Assembly (NCBI RefSeq): GCF_011386835.1
Contig: NC_088798.1
Location: 1,612,001-1,676,000, forward strand
Source: Chrysemys picta bellii
Lineage: Eukaryota; Chordata; Testudines; Emydidae
Length of the DNA stretch: 64,000 nt
Direction of reading: 5' to 3'
Shown: piece after piece, positions 54,916 through 64,000 of the stretch
Layout of the letters: every line of letters begins with the position of its first letter
How positions within the stretch are numbered: position 1 is the stretch's first letter
Translations under genes and position numbers: made by a program
The notes under the pieces: generated by a model
The model's database searches: none
What the model was told of the DNA's origin: nothing
The model's input: the letters and a program-made list of their open reading frames with translations, nothing else

Positions 54916-57900
54916 CAGTGTGTAAGCGCCAGTTAGCAGCTGCAGAAAGGTGCTAGAGTTCCTCCCCAAACCACTGTTATTCTTACAGAGAACGTAAACA
55001 CAAACTTTCTCCCGCCTGCGTGTGAGCGAGAGAGAAAATCTCTTTGGGAATGTCCATCAAACCAACTGTTCATTGTGCTGTGTCTGGAAGGGAACAGGCC
55101 TGCGGGCTACAGTGTGTGTTTCCCAACCACAAGGTGTGTCACTGATTTACATGAGATGCCTACTTGACATCTCCCTGGACACCCCTGAAAGCCCAGTGAC
55201 TCATGTCGAAGGAATTGGTTCTGATTACACAAAAAGGCCAGTGAAAGACACTCGTCGGCTCACTGCTGGGGGTGGGGGATAATTTTTCACTCTAGAAATG
55301 CTGAGTGGCGTGGAGCTGTGCAGAAGAGGTGAAGCACAGTCTGAACAAGTGTGTACACTTGCTTGGTCTCTGCTTTCCTCATGGGACAATGTGTCGTGGT
55401 CCCTCGATGTCCAGGGAGGCACCATTATCTGTGCTCAGACGGCTTCTCCTGGCATCGTGTCCTCCCGTGTCCTGTATGGCTGTATGAACATTGCCCTGCC
55501 GCCAGGAGGAGCGGCTGAGGACACCTGAATGCTGTGGTTTCTTGGCCATCCAAGAGTCCTGTGTATGTTCCCTGCGGGCAGAAGTCTGGGTTTGGAACCA
55601 CTGAACTCACTCCTTGTGTGCCCCTTAGGACAGTTTAGCTGCCCAGAGCAGCAGAACACGGGGGGGCAGCTCGTGAGAACTCCTGAAGGCCTGGGAGTTA
55701 AAGTCCATCAGAGAGTTTCCTCGTAGGTGAGCTTGCTTCTCTCCACACGGGGGGCAGATTGACTTTCATGGAGCTAAGGCAGGTTAGCCCAGCGGAGGAT
55801 CTGCTAAGAAAGGGCTGTTTTTCCTCATCCCTTTTGTGTTAGTAGGACGGTGAAGCCAGGGCCAGCCATCTCCACAATGGGTTCTGGTGATCTTGAATAT
55901 TTCTGACGATGAGCTTTGTGGTTGCCTCTTGTGTAGCACCGGTGCTGCTGGTAACTCTAGCAGAGCACAGGCCTTCTGGCTAATGACTTCCTGGGGCCGT
56001 GCAGTTCTCCAGCAGGCAAGAGAGGCTGACTGTGGAATTCACTTCGGTTCACAAGGAAATGTGATCAGGTGTGAGAAACTTCAGTGTGAACGCTTGCTGC
56101 TGCTCAGCTGTCCATTTAAACTGCTGCGGGGGGACAGAGTGTGCCCCGTTCGAAGGTGTCCCTTGCAGCCCCGGCCTTCTCCGAATTTTGGTGCTGCTTG
56201 GCATTGTCTCCTCCTAGGGCTGACGTGGAGGGTGTGTCTGATCTGTGAGAGCTTTACCTGCAGTACCATGCAGGGGGCTCATGTTTCAATCATGATTTAT
56301 TTTGCTAACAGCTCTGGCTAGGACTTTGGGTCCATGTTGTTTGGCACGGCTTGCAGGCTTTCAGCAAACCTGGTTTGCAGCGCTCCCGAGCTCTTGACAG
56401 GGTTGGCTCATTCTAGACTTTTTTTCCTCTGCCACTTTCTCATCCCACACTGCTACTGCGGTAAGCAACAGGATGGCACCAGTAACAGTGTCGTGCATCT
56501 CGGCTTTCTGCATGAGACCAGACGATGCATTTTTGAATAAGAAGAAACCCTGTTGGGGGGGAGTCAGCAAGGTGTCATATAGAAGGTTTTGGAGACCTGC
56601 CCAATGCTGAAGGACCTGGCCTTACCCTATTAACATCACCTTAAAAGCCAGGATTCCCTCCCTCAATCCCCATGCATTTCCTCCTGGAGAACCCCGCTGG
56701 TTCCACTCTCCACCTCGTCCAATATCTTCACAGCTTGGGGATGTTCTCTCCCTCGACTCAGCCCAGGGGGTAATCTGAAGCATTTTCATCCCATTATAAA
56801 ACAGCTGGGTTATTTTGATTTCATTTCATATACAAATATTTTTAAAAGATTAAAAAAATGTAACTAATAAACTCGTCTTGGCGGTGATCCAGCTTAGCCT
56901 TAGCAAACAATCATCTTACAGCCCTGAAAGTAGGAGAAACTAGACTGTCCCAGACAACTAATACATGTCTCTAAAGATGCACTTGCTCCAGTTACCGTTT
57001 ATTGAGAGACTTCTACTGTCTGGGGGACTGGAAAATGCCCCCTGATTCTCACAGCTTGATTTAGAACAATACGCTGTCTCAGTTAAGCAAATGTCAGTTC
57101 CCAACCCTGTCTCAGCCATAATTGCTTAAAGGACTTCTTCAGCCCCCAAGGACTAGCAAAGCCACACAACATAAACAGCAGCTCAGCTACAACGGGGCTT
57201 AGCAGTTCTCGAGGTATTTTTGACTCTTCTTTTCCAACAAACTGCACAACAGACCGGCTGGTCCCATTCTGGTAATACAATCTCTGTTAATGGCAGCTAT
57301 GGCAAGACATGGACACTGCTGAGCCGCTGTTATTGCTGGAAGGTCACTGTGCAGACGTAGAGAGAGACCCAGTCTGGGCCCCTGGGGCTTCTGTTCTAAG
57401 CTGGTCAAACAGGAACTCACTGGTCTGAATTGTACTCTGAGGTGGGGGGTGCCCTGGGGGTCTGTGTGTGTAGGAGATCCTGTGTACCCATCTCCCCTGC
57501 CCACTCAGAAGTCCCCTCCAGCATGCCGTCTCCAGACCTGTGGAGGATGCAGGGAGATGCAAGTTGTGAGGGAGAGCCCTGCGGGGGGAGCCCCTCTACA
57601 TGTGGGATATCCTGCAGCAGTTCCCTATACGGGATTTGCTTGTACCATCACTTGGTGGGAGCTGGAGGAGGGAGGCACAGAACCTCTGGATGGGTATCAT
57701 CAGCAGAGCTGAGGAGCTGGACCTGCTGCTACTTCCAAGGGTTTTTAGGGGGAGGAGCCAAATCGTGCACCCTGGTGGAAGAAGGGGGAAGGGATGGATA
57801 CATTCTGGACAGTGGATTACACCCTTGGGAGCTGTGGCCTATAAGTGTATCTGTTGGATAATTTTGGATTTACATACCTCTCACCCTCACACCTATTGGT

Positions 57901-58574
57901 ACCCGCGGAGCTTGTTCCCAGCAGAGCATGCATTGACCTGCAAATCTTACTGACATGATATCTCAGGTTCTGATATTTGTGTTCTATCTCCTTCTATTAA
58001 TTCTTACAAAACACAGAAGCCCTGAGCAGCTCATCTCTTAGTGAACAATTTTTTTTCCCAATAACTTTCTAGCAACTTTTGAGCCTCCGGTGCCTCTGTG
58101 AGTGCTGTGCAGAACGGAGAAGCAATCAGTGGCCCCTTGCTGAGGGGGGGGGGGGGGGTTGGTTCTTGTTCTGCCTTCCTTGTGATCAGCTCATTGGCAC
58201 TGGATATTAGTACAGTTTGCAGTAGCTCATATTTTTACCTTCTTTTCAGGCCTATTCAGGGTTCCCGCCATTGCTCCCAAAATGCCCCATGAATGTATAT
58301 TTAATCTCACAAACCACTTTTACTAATAAAGGGCAGGGGAGACAACATCCCCAGGAAATATACAGATGGGGAAGAATGAGGCTGGAGGGGAGGAAGAGGG
58401 AAATAATTGTAAAAGAGTAAAACTGGCCATTCAAACCAAGAACACAATAGTAAGAATTCTAATCAAGGATTTCGTTGCTATCCTGTTACCAAAAGAATCC
58501 TCTGCTTCATGGAGAAATGAATTCAGGGTGGACAGTGACAGCCACTGAAACAATACGAATGTGTTCATGGATGC
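54916..58574. other. Intron part, 3.7 kb, no recognised element
   Basis: I recognise no exon or transposon family. A (G)13-17 run lies at 58144-58158. ORFs are short and overlapping. Confidence 0.5.
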
Positions 58575-59441
58575 ATTAGGCGAGGGATTTCTAGTAGGGA
58601 TAAGGAGGTCCTGCTTCCGTTGTATAAGGCGCTGGTGAGACCTCATTTGGAGTACTGTGTGCAGTTCTGGTCTCCCATGTTTAAAAAAGATGAACTCAAA
58701 CTGGAACGGGTGCAGAGAAGGGCGACTAGGATGATCAGAGGAATGGAAAACCTGTCGTATGAAAGGAGACTAGAGGAGCTTGGGTTGTTTAGTCTGACAA
58801 AGCGAAGGCTGAGGGGGGATATGATTGCTATCTTTAAATATATCAGAGGGATAAATACAAGGGAGGGAGAGGAACTATTCCAGCTTAGTACTAATGTGGA
58901 CACAAGAACGAATGGATATAAACTGGCCGTGGGGAAGTTCAGGCTTGAAATTAGACGAAGGTTTCTGACCGTCAGAGGGGTGAAATATTGGAACGGCCTT
59001 CCGAGGGAAACGGTGGGGGCGAGGGACCTGTCTGGTTTTAAGATTAAGTTAGATAAGTTTATGGAGGGAATGGTTTAATGGTAAAACATAGTAGCCAAGG
59101 AAAACCAAGCAATGGTAGGTAAATAGTATAATGGCTAACACGGGTCAGGCTAGCGACTCTTGCCTACATGCTCGGGGTCTTACTGATCGCCATATTTGGG
59201 GTCGGGAAGGAATTTTCCTCCAGGGTAAATTGGCTCAGCCTCTGGAGGTTTTTCGCCTTCCTCCGCAGCATGGGGCAGGGATCACTAGCAGGAGGGTCTC
59301 TGCCGATTGAAGTCACTAAAACACAGGATTGGGGACTTCAACGGCAGAGTCCAGGGAAGGGTTATGTGGCCTGCAGCATGCAGGGGGTCAGACCAGATGA
59401 TCATAATGGTCCCTTCTGACCTTAAAGTCTATGAGTCTATG
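58575..59441 (+). mobile_element. CR1 LINE, 3' end, best preserved copy
   Basis: The frame at 58620-59078 is uninterrupted for 152 codons and ends with the natural stop after KLDKFMEGMV. It contains [31 protein letters not shown] and [17 protein letters not shown], the CR1 C-terminal region. The 3' UTR continues to 'atgatcataatggtccct...aaagtctatgagtctatgg', the short tandem-like CR1 terminus. 5' truncated. Sense with ST3GAL3. Confidence 0.92.
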
Positions 59442-61491
59442 GAACATGAGGTGTGAGTAAACCAATGGGGGAATAGCAGGTGAAATTCAGCCCTGTGCAC
59501 AAGAGCAGGCCAGGGCCCAGCCTCTGAGGTAGTGGTACAGAGACTGTCTCTTGGCCCCTCTGCACAGGGGTGACTTCCCCCCTTAGGATATAAAAAATAC
59601 TGATCTTTTCCTGCAGGAGATGCATTTAAGTAAAGACCCGCCAAACAGGGTGTCAAGGGGGAGGAGTTAGGCCTGCTCAGCAGAAGGGCCCACCAGGGCT
59701 CTACAGTAGTTGGTAAAAAGAAGAAACTTCATTCTACTAAAATTGGTAAAAATGGGTGGTACGTGGTCACCCCCGTCCATCTGGTCCCATCTGGTTTTGT
59801 CCTGAAGCCTGCACTGGTGGTGCTGATCTCCTAGCTCTGCGGTAGAGCAAGTGCCCATGCTGACATCATTCCAGCTAGCCGATGCCTTTGATGCAGCTGG
59901 ACAGGGGATGTTGTTGACTTACTCCCATCCAGACCTGGGTGGGTGTAGAGGGCGCTGCTCTTCCCTGGCCTCGTTCGCCTCTGGCCAAGCTAAGCGGGCA
60001 AGGGCTCTGCTTGCCTCTGAGCTCCCAGTGTGAGATGCCGCAAGGCGCTTTCTTGTTAGCCCTGGGTGCAGAGCTGTCCGTGTGCGGATGACACTCAGCT
60101 TTGGCTTTGTCTCATGCAGGCGGTAGCTACCTCTCCAATGAATCCATAACGTAACATTGCCTTTGTCTTTAAAGGGGCAAACAATAGCGCTGTGTTTCCA
60201 TCTGAACTCTGCAACCGTCCGCTGCGTTTTAAATCAGCAAACGCGGGCGGGTGGGGATGGGGCTGCCCCAGGCATCTGGCCAGCCGAAGGGTTCAACAGC
60301 AGGCAAGAACAAACTCCTTTGAATACAGCGTAGATGTCTAGCCTGGTGATTTATGGACAGAGAACAGAGCCATTCGAGCCTGGCTGATGGATTATCACTG
60401 GCGTGCAAGAAATGGTGGTCAGTGTCAGAGGGGGGCGTAGGGTTTGGGCCGGGGGATCTCCAAAAGGACGGTCTATTTTGTGCTGTGATGACTGATGAGG
60501 TGGTACAATTTTAACGATTGTTTAAAGCCACCTGTTTGACTCTACCGTCCTCTCGATTAGACGGAGGCCTCAGGCTCTGTTTCTATGCGTAGGACAGAAA
60601 TATACCAGCAGAGAGACCCAGGGAGTGAACATTAGCTACCTAGCACAGGAGTGAATCGCGTGGGCACAGTGGGAACTGCGGGGTTATATACTTTGGGGTA
60701 AGAGAAATGAAAGCTGCTGGCAACACAACTGCAAACAAGACAGTAATGGGAGTCCTTCGAATGAGCCAGCTTTTACTGGGAGATCTTCTCCCTGGCGGAA
60801 GAGATGTCTTGGGGTGTGGAATCCCGGATCCATTTTATCTTACCCAGCTGCTACTTAGGAGGAAGGGTGAACCAAACCTGTACTGATCCATGCCCCCCCC
60901 CCCCCCCAGCCCAGCCCCCGTGCTGCCATCAGACTGGACAGAGATACCCAGATGGTACCAGGGGCTCTAATGAGGGAATATGGGATACAGCTGAGCAGAG
61001 AGAAAATCTCTCAAGGCATTTAACGTTAGACTGACCAATGCCGGGGTGAGTGAGAGGCACAGACCCACCAGGAGATGGATGGATCTCATAGATCTTGTCC
61101 ATGCCTAATTTCTACCACTTTCCTTATCAGGGACATTGAACGGCTGCTGTGCCCACAGTGAAAGCTCAGGAATTGTTCAGGGATCTGTGAGCTGGGGGGT
61201 CTCTGCCTTTCTGCCTGTCCTGGCATCTCTCTGCCCTTGTGTTCACCATGCTGCTGCAGTCCCTCCTCCCCTCCCTGGACTGACGCCTGTGAAGAAATGA
61301 CAGTGAGCAATCCCTGAGTGACTGTGGCCAAACGTCTTCTGTCCTGGGCGACTGGGTGGGAACTAAGAATCCCTGGCATGACTGGTGATGTCCCGTGTAA
61401 TTGCCCCACAGCTCTAGGGTGCCCTGTAGCACCAAGAGAGGGGAGCGTCCAAGCTGGCACATGCTGTCTGAGGTCAGTAGCTGGCAGGGTC
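59442..61491. other. Intron part without a recognised element
   Basis: A (C)15 run lies near 60893-60908. No exon or classified repeat recognised. Confidence 0.5.
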
Positions 61492-61887
61492 TAGGGCCGG
61501 TGCTACCATTAAGGTGAACTAGGCAGTTGCCTAGGGCGCCAAGCTTTGGGGGCACCAAAAAGCGGTGCCCCCAATTTTTTTTTTTTTTTACAGCGTTACT
61601 CCCCGAGCGCGTGGTCACCGCTCCACTTCTCCCGCCTCGCAGGCTTGCAGCGCCAATCAGCTGTTTGGCGCCGCAAGCCTGGGAGGAGAATTAGAGCGGG
61701 GCCGACGTGCTCGGGGAGGAGGCAGAACAAAGGTGAGCTGGGGTGGGGAGCTGCCGCAGGGGGGGCGTGCCTCTGGGCAGAGGAGGGGGAGCTGCGGCGG
61801 GGGGGGGGCGGGGAGCTGCCGCAGGGCTGGGGGGGGCGCAAAGTGGAAGTTTCGCCTAGGGCACGAAACTTCCTTGCACCGGCCCTG
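61492..61887. mobile_element. hAT non-autonomous element (CAGGGCCG family), 396 bp
   Basis: TAGGGCCGGTGC and ...GCACCGGCCCTG are inverted ends. GCAGGGTC (61484-61491) and GCAGAGTC (61888-61895) form an 8-bp duplication with one mismatch. The interior 'gcctagggcgcca' motif and GC-rich repeats are shared with 37012-37419. ORFs up to 131 codons inside are composition artefacts. Confidence 0.88.
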
Positions 61888-62206
61888 GCAGAGTCTGGGC
61901 TCTTTTGCTGGTGCCGGTTGCTGTGTTTTTGACGTGCCCAGTGGATGCTGCTTTATGTAAAATACAGCAGAGGGGGGAAGGCACCAGGGCTCCACAAGGC
62001 ATCAGATCTGCTTAACCCATCAACCCCAGCCTGGCAGCAGTGAGGAGATTCCAGATCTGTCTCGCTTGCAATAGCTTGTCGCTCAGGAGACAGCTTCCGC
62101 AGGGCAGCCTAGGGCAGGGTGAGAAGCAGAGGGCATTGCTTCAGAGACAGATGGGATGTGGCACTTGGACAAAGCCTGGCTTTGCCAGACCAGTCCAGTT
62201 TCCTGG

Positions 62207-63216
62207 TGTGACAGGATCCCTGGGGTGCAGCCTGGGGACCGTGGGACTGCTGTACCCCCTTAATTCTCGCCTGCCTGGGCTGTCTCTCACAATGCCTTGC
62301 TAGTGACCAGCAGCAAACCCCTCCAGGTGCTATCATCACTAAGCCCAACTGCATGTGGAGCCCCCAGCCAGCTAGCTTGCTTGAATGCTCCCAGAGCCAC
62401 TCACAAATCACCCAGAGAAAGGCACTTGCCAAATCCCCCCAACTCCCAGCCTTGCACCTCAGGAATATACCTCAGGAATAAATATAACTTTATGAATTGG
62501 TTCACCACTTCATCAATGGAACGTGGACATAGACCAACCTTCGCAAACCTGAGCAGATTTGCCCCACACTTCAGGCAAACTCGCTGGTAAAGATAAACAG
62601 TTAAACAAATTTATTGACCACAAAAGATAGATTCTAAGTGATTATAAGTGATAGGCAAAAAGTCAGTTAGTTACCAAAATAAAATAAAATCTAAGCACTC
62701 AGTCTAAACTCTCAACCCTGTTAGACTGGGCAGTATCTGTTGGAGTCTCAAGTCTTCAGTGTCCTTGTTGTTTGCAGCATAGATGGGGGCAGGAGAAAGG
62801 CCAGACATGGGGCCCCTGTGTTCAGTTTTATACCCTCAGTCCATGTGCTTGGGGAGCACAAGTCCTGGCCTGTCTGATGGTTATTGCTAAGTCCCCAGGC
62901 AAGACTGAGCAATTCCCCTGGTGGGGCCTCATGCAGGTGAGTCATCGCATTGTAGTTCCCTTGCTGGACAATCACTGCTGTTGGGTTGTTTGACACCCGC
63001 CCGGGCGTTGGTTACTTTCCTTGCTGTTGTCTCTGGGGAGCTGAATCTGGCCGATTCCCCAACTTACAGCATGTTTTAGTGACAACCATACAACACAATT
63101 CTCATAACTTCATATGCATTACTGATACCCATATGCTTTATATGTAAGATCACGATTATATAAAAACGAGGAATATGGGGGTTCCAGGGCACTCCCGCCA
63201 GATACAGAATGTCACA
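62207..63216 (-). mobile_element. Antisense solo LTR (family A), complete, 1,010 bp
   Basis: TGTGACAGG at the left and GTCACA at the right, with CCTGG on both sides (62202-62206, 63217-63221). The minus strand carries AATAAA (complement of 62610-62615). It matches 1-1097 nearly throughout. No internal coding sequence remains, so it is a solo LTR formed by LTR-LTR recombination. Confidence 0.92.
62610..62615 (-). promoter_or_regulatory. Polyadenylation signal of the LTR
   Basis: AATAAA on the minus strand; the same site occurs at 349-354 in the other copy. It is antisense to ST3GAL3. Confidence 0.6.
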
Positions 63217-63237
63217 CCTGGTTTGCCCGCACATTAG

Positions 63238-63444
63238 TGCAGTACTCAAGAGGCAGTGTTGCCTACTGGATAGAGTATTGGACTGGGGTCTCTTCCTTTC
63301 TCTGACACTGACCTGTTGCGTGATCTTGGGGTCGGCATTTCACCTCCCTGTGCCAGAGTTTCCCATCTGTGAAATGGGGATGATGCTACTGACCTCCTTT
63401 GTAGCAATAGGTGAGAAGTGCTATGTAAGATCTAGATGCTGTTA
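63238..63444 (+). repeat. MIR-type SINE
   Basis: Shows the MIR order: tRNA-like head 'gcctactggatagagtattg', 'tctctgacactgacctgttg', 'cgtgatcttggggtcggcat' and 'gccagagtttcccatctgtg'. Diverged, non-coding. The rest of the window (63445-64000) holds nothing I recognise. Confidence 0.8.
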
Positions 63445-64000
63445 GCATTTAGTTAGTTATTGAAGAGAACCCTCCCCTCCCCCGCCCATTGCAGCTCAGA
63501 GTCTGCCACTAGCTGTTTCACATTGTAATCTGCCCTGTCCTTCTACCCTCCTGGCCTACAGCTTTAACTACGTTTTGAGATGCAGCAAGTCCAAGGTAAC
63601 GTCGTTGATGGAAATGGCACGAGTAAAATGTGCTGTCTGGTAGCCCAGAGGGGAGACTGCCAGGTAGGGAGGGAGTGATCAGAACTCATCTATCTCAAAG
63701 ACTGTGATGGGCAGCTGCTATGCCCCACTGCCCCTGCTGCAGTCCCATGGGCACCTCAGGATTAAACCTTTCCCAGTGCTTGGAGCGAAGGGTTGAGTCC
63801 TGTTCCTAGAACTCCCAATCTCAAGGAGACGGCAAAGAACAAGAGGATCTAACTCCATGGGCACACTGGCCTTGAGGCTGCTGGAAATGTGAAGTGGAAA
63901 CAGATGAATGGTAACCTGAAAAGGGGGCGAAAGGGGCGAGTTCCCTCCTTTTGCTGCTCTAGGCCGGGTAAAGGTGGCCCAAAATGATTTCTGGGGCGAT

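Larger units (their letters stand above)
44340..64000 (+). other. ST3GAL3: ST3GAL3 downstream intron, incomplete
   Basis: The donor GTAAGG begins this intron and no acceptor with the expected C-terminal exon (WTHNIQ... in relatives) was found before 64000. The reading frame of the exon stays open into the intron for 200 codons, to a stop at 44940-44942. Confidence 0.8.

Noticed and set aside
61546..61995. ORFs of 112-131 codons on both strands
   Set aside because: Within the GC-rich hAT element at 61492-61887; no motif.
63238..63444. Possible tRNA gene
   Set aside because: The tRNA-like head belongs to a MIR-type SINE; no complete cloverleaf or anticodon arm is preserved.
44340..64000. Search for the last ST3GAL3 coding exon (motif VS and C-terminus)
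   Set aside because: No stretch encoding the expected conserved C-terminal residues with splice sites was found; it probably lies beyond the window.

Overview
The window is vertebrate nuclear DNA, most likely from a turtle or close reptilian relative. The gene content is exonic pieces of one conserved vertebrate gene. The repeats are CR1 LINEs, a Ty3/Gypsy element, two DIRS (tyrosine-recombinase) retrotransposons, Penelope-like elements (PLEs), several LTR families in antisense orientation, hAT transposons with 8-bp target duplications and MIR/CORE-type SINEs. This mixture is typical of turtles; the assignment is inferred from repeat content and not proven.

Only one host gene is supported: ST3GAL3 on the + strand, the Golgi beta-galactoside alpha-2,3-sialyltransferase. 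Two consecutive coding exons are visible (16819-16965 and 44193-44339), each 147 nt, phase 0 at both ends, separated by a 27,227-bp intron. Together they encode sialylmotif S and motif III. The upstream exons (sialylmotif L) and the last coding exon (motif VS, C-terminus) lie outside the window, so everything else here is intronic.

Layout. 1-1097: antisense LTR cut by the window edge. 1.6-10.7 kb: a deeply nested stack in which a PLE tail is split by a Gypsy element with both LTRs and a 5-bp duplication; the Gypsy is split by a CR1 (itself split by a solo LTR with a 5-bp duplication) and by another LTR (itself split by a hAT non-autonomous element). 10.7-15.6 kb: CR1 fragments and an antisense LTR carrying a PLE tail. 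16.8 kb: ST3GAL3 exon. 18.2-26.7 kb: a DIRS element with inverted terminal repeats and an internal complementary region, split by antisense CR1s that carry further insertions. 28.4-29.9 kb: an unclassified repeat, a palindromic hAT element and an old antisense CR1-like fragment. 34.5 kb: hAT element. 35.4-39.6 kb: second DIRS, 5' truncated, split by a hAT element. 41-43 kb: CR1 and a hAT element with a 28-bp minisatellite. 44.2 kb: second ST3GAL3 exon, followed by an unusual in-frame open stretch of 200 codons. 45-53 kb: SINE, a long antisense CR1 split by a PLE GIY-YIG fragment, and a foldback hAT element holding two more insertions. 54-59 kb: sense LTR and CR1s. 61.5-63.4 kb: hAT element, solo LTR, MIR.

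Almost every element is broken. There is no sign of a bacterial, plasmid or phage segment, a CRISPR array or an operon. The notable content is the architecture of the nested elements, the foldback hAT, unusual reverse-transcriptase boxes in both DIRS copies, and the intron read-through frame after the second exon.
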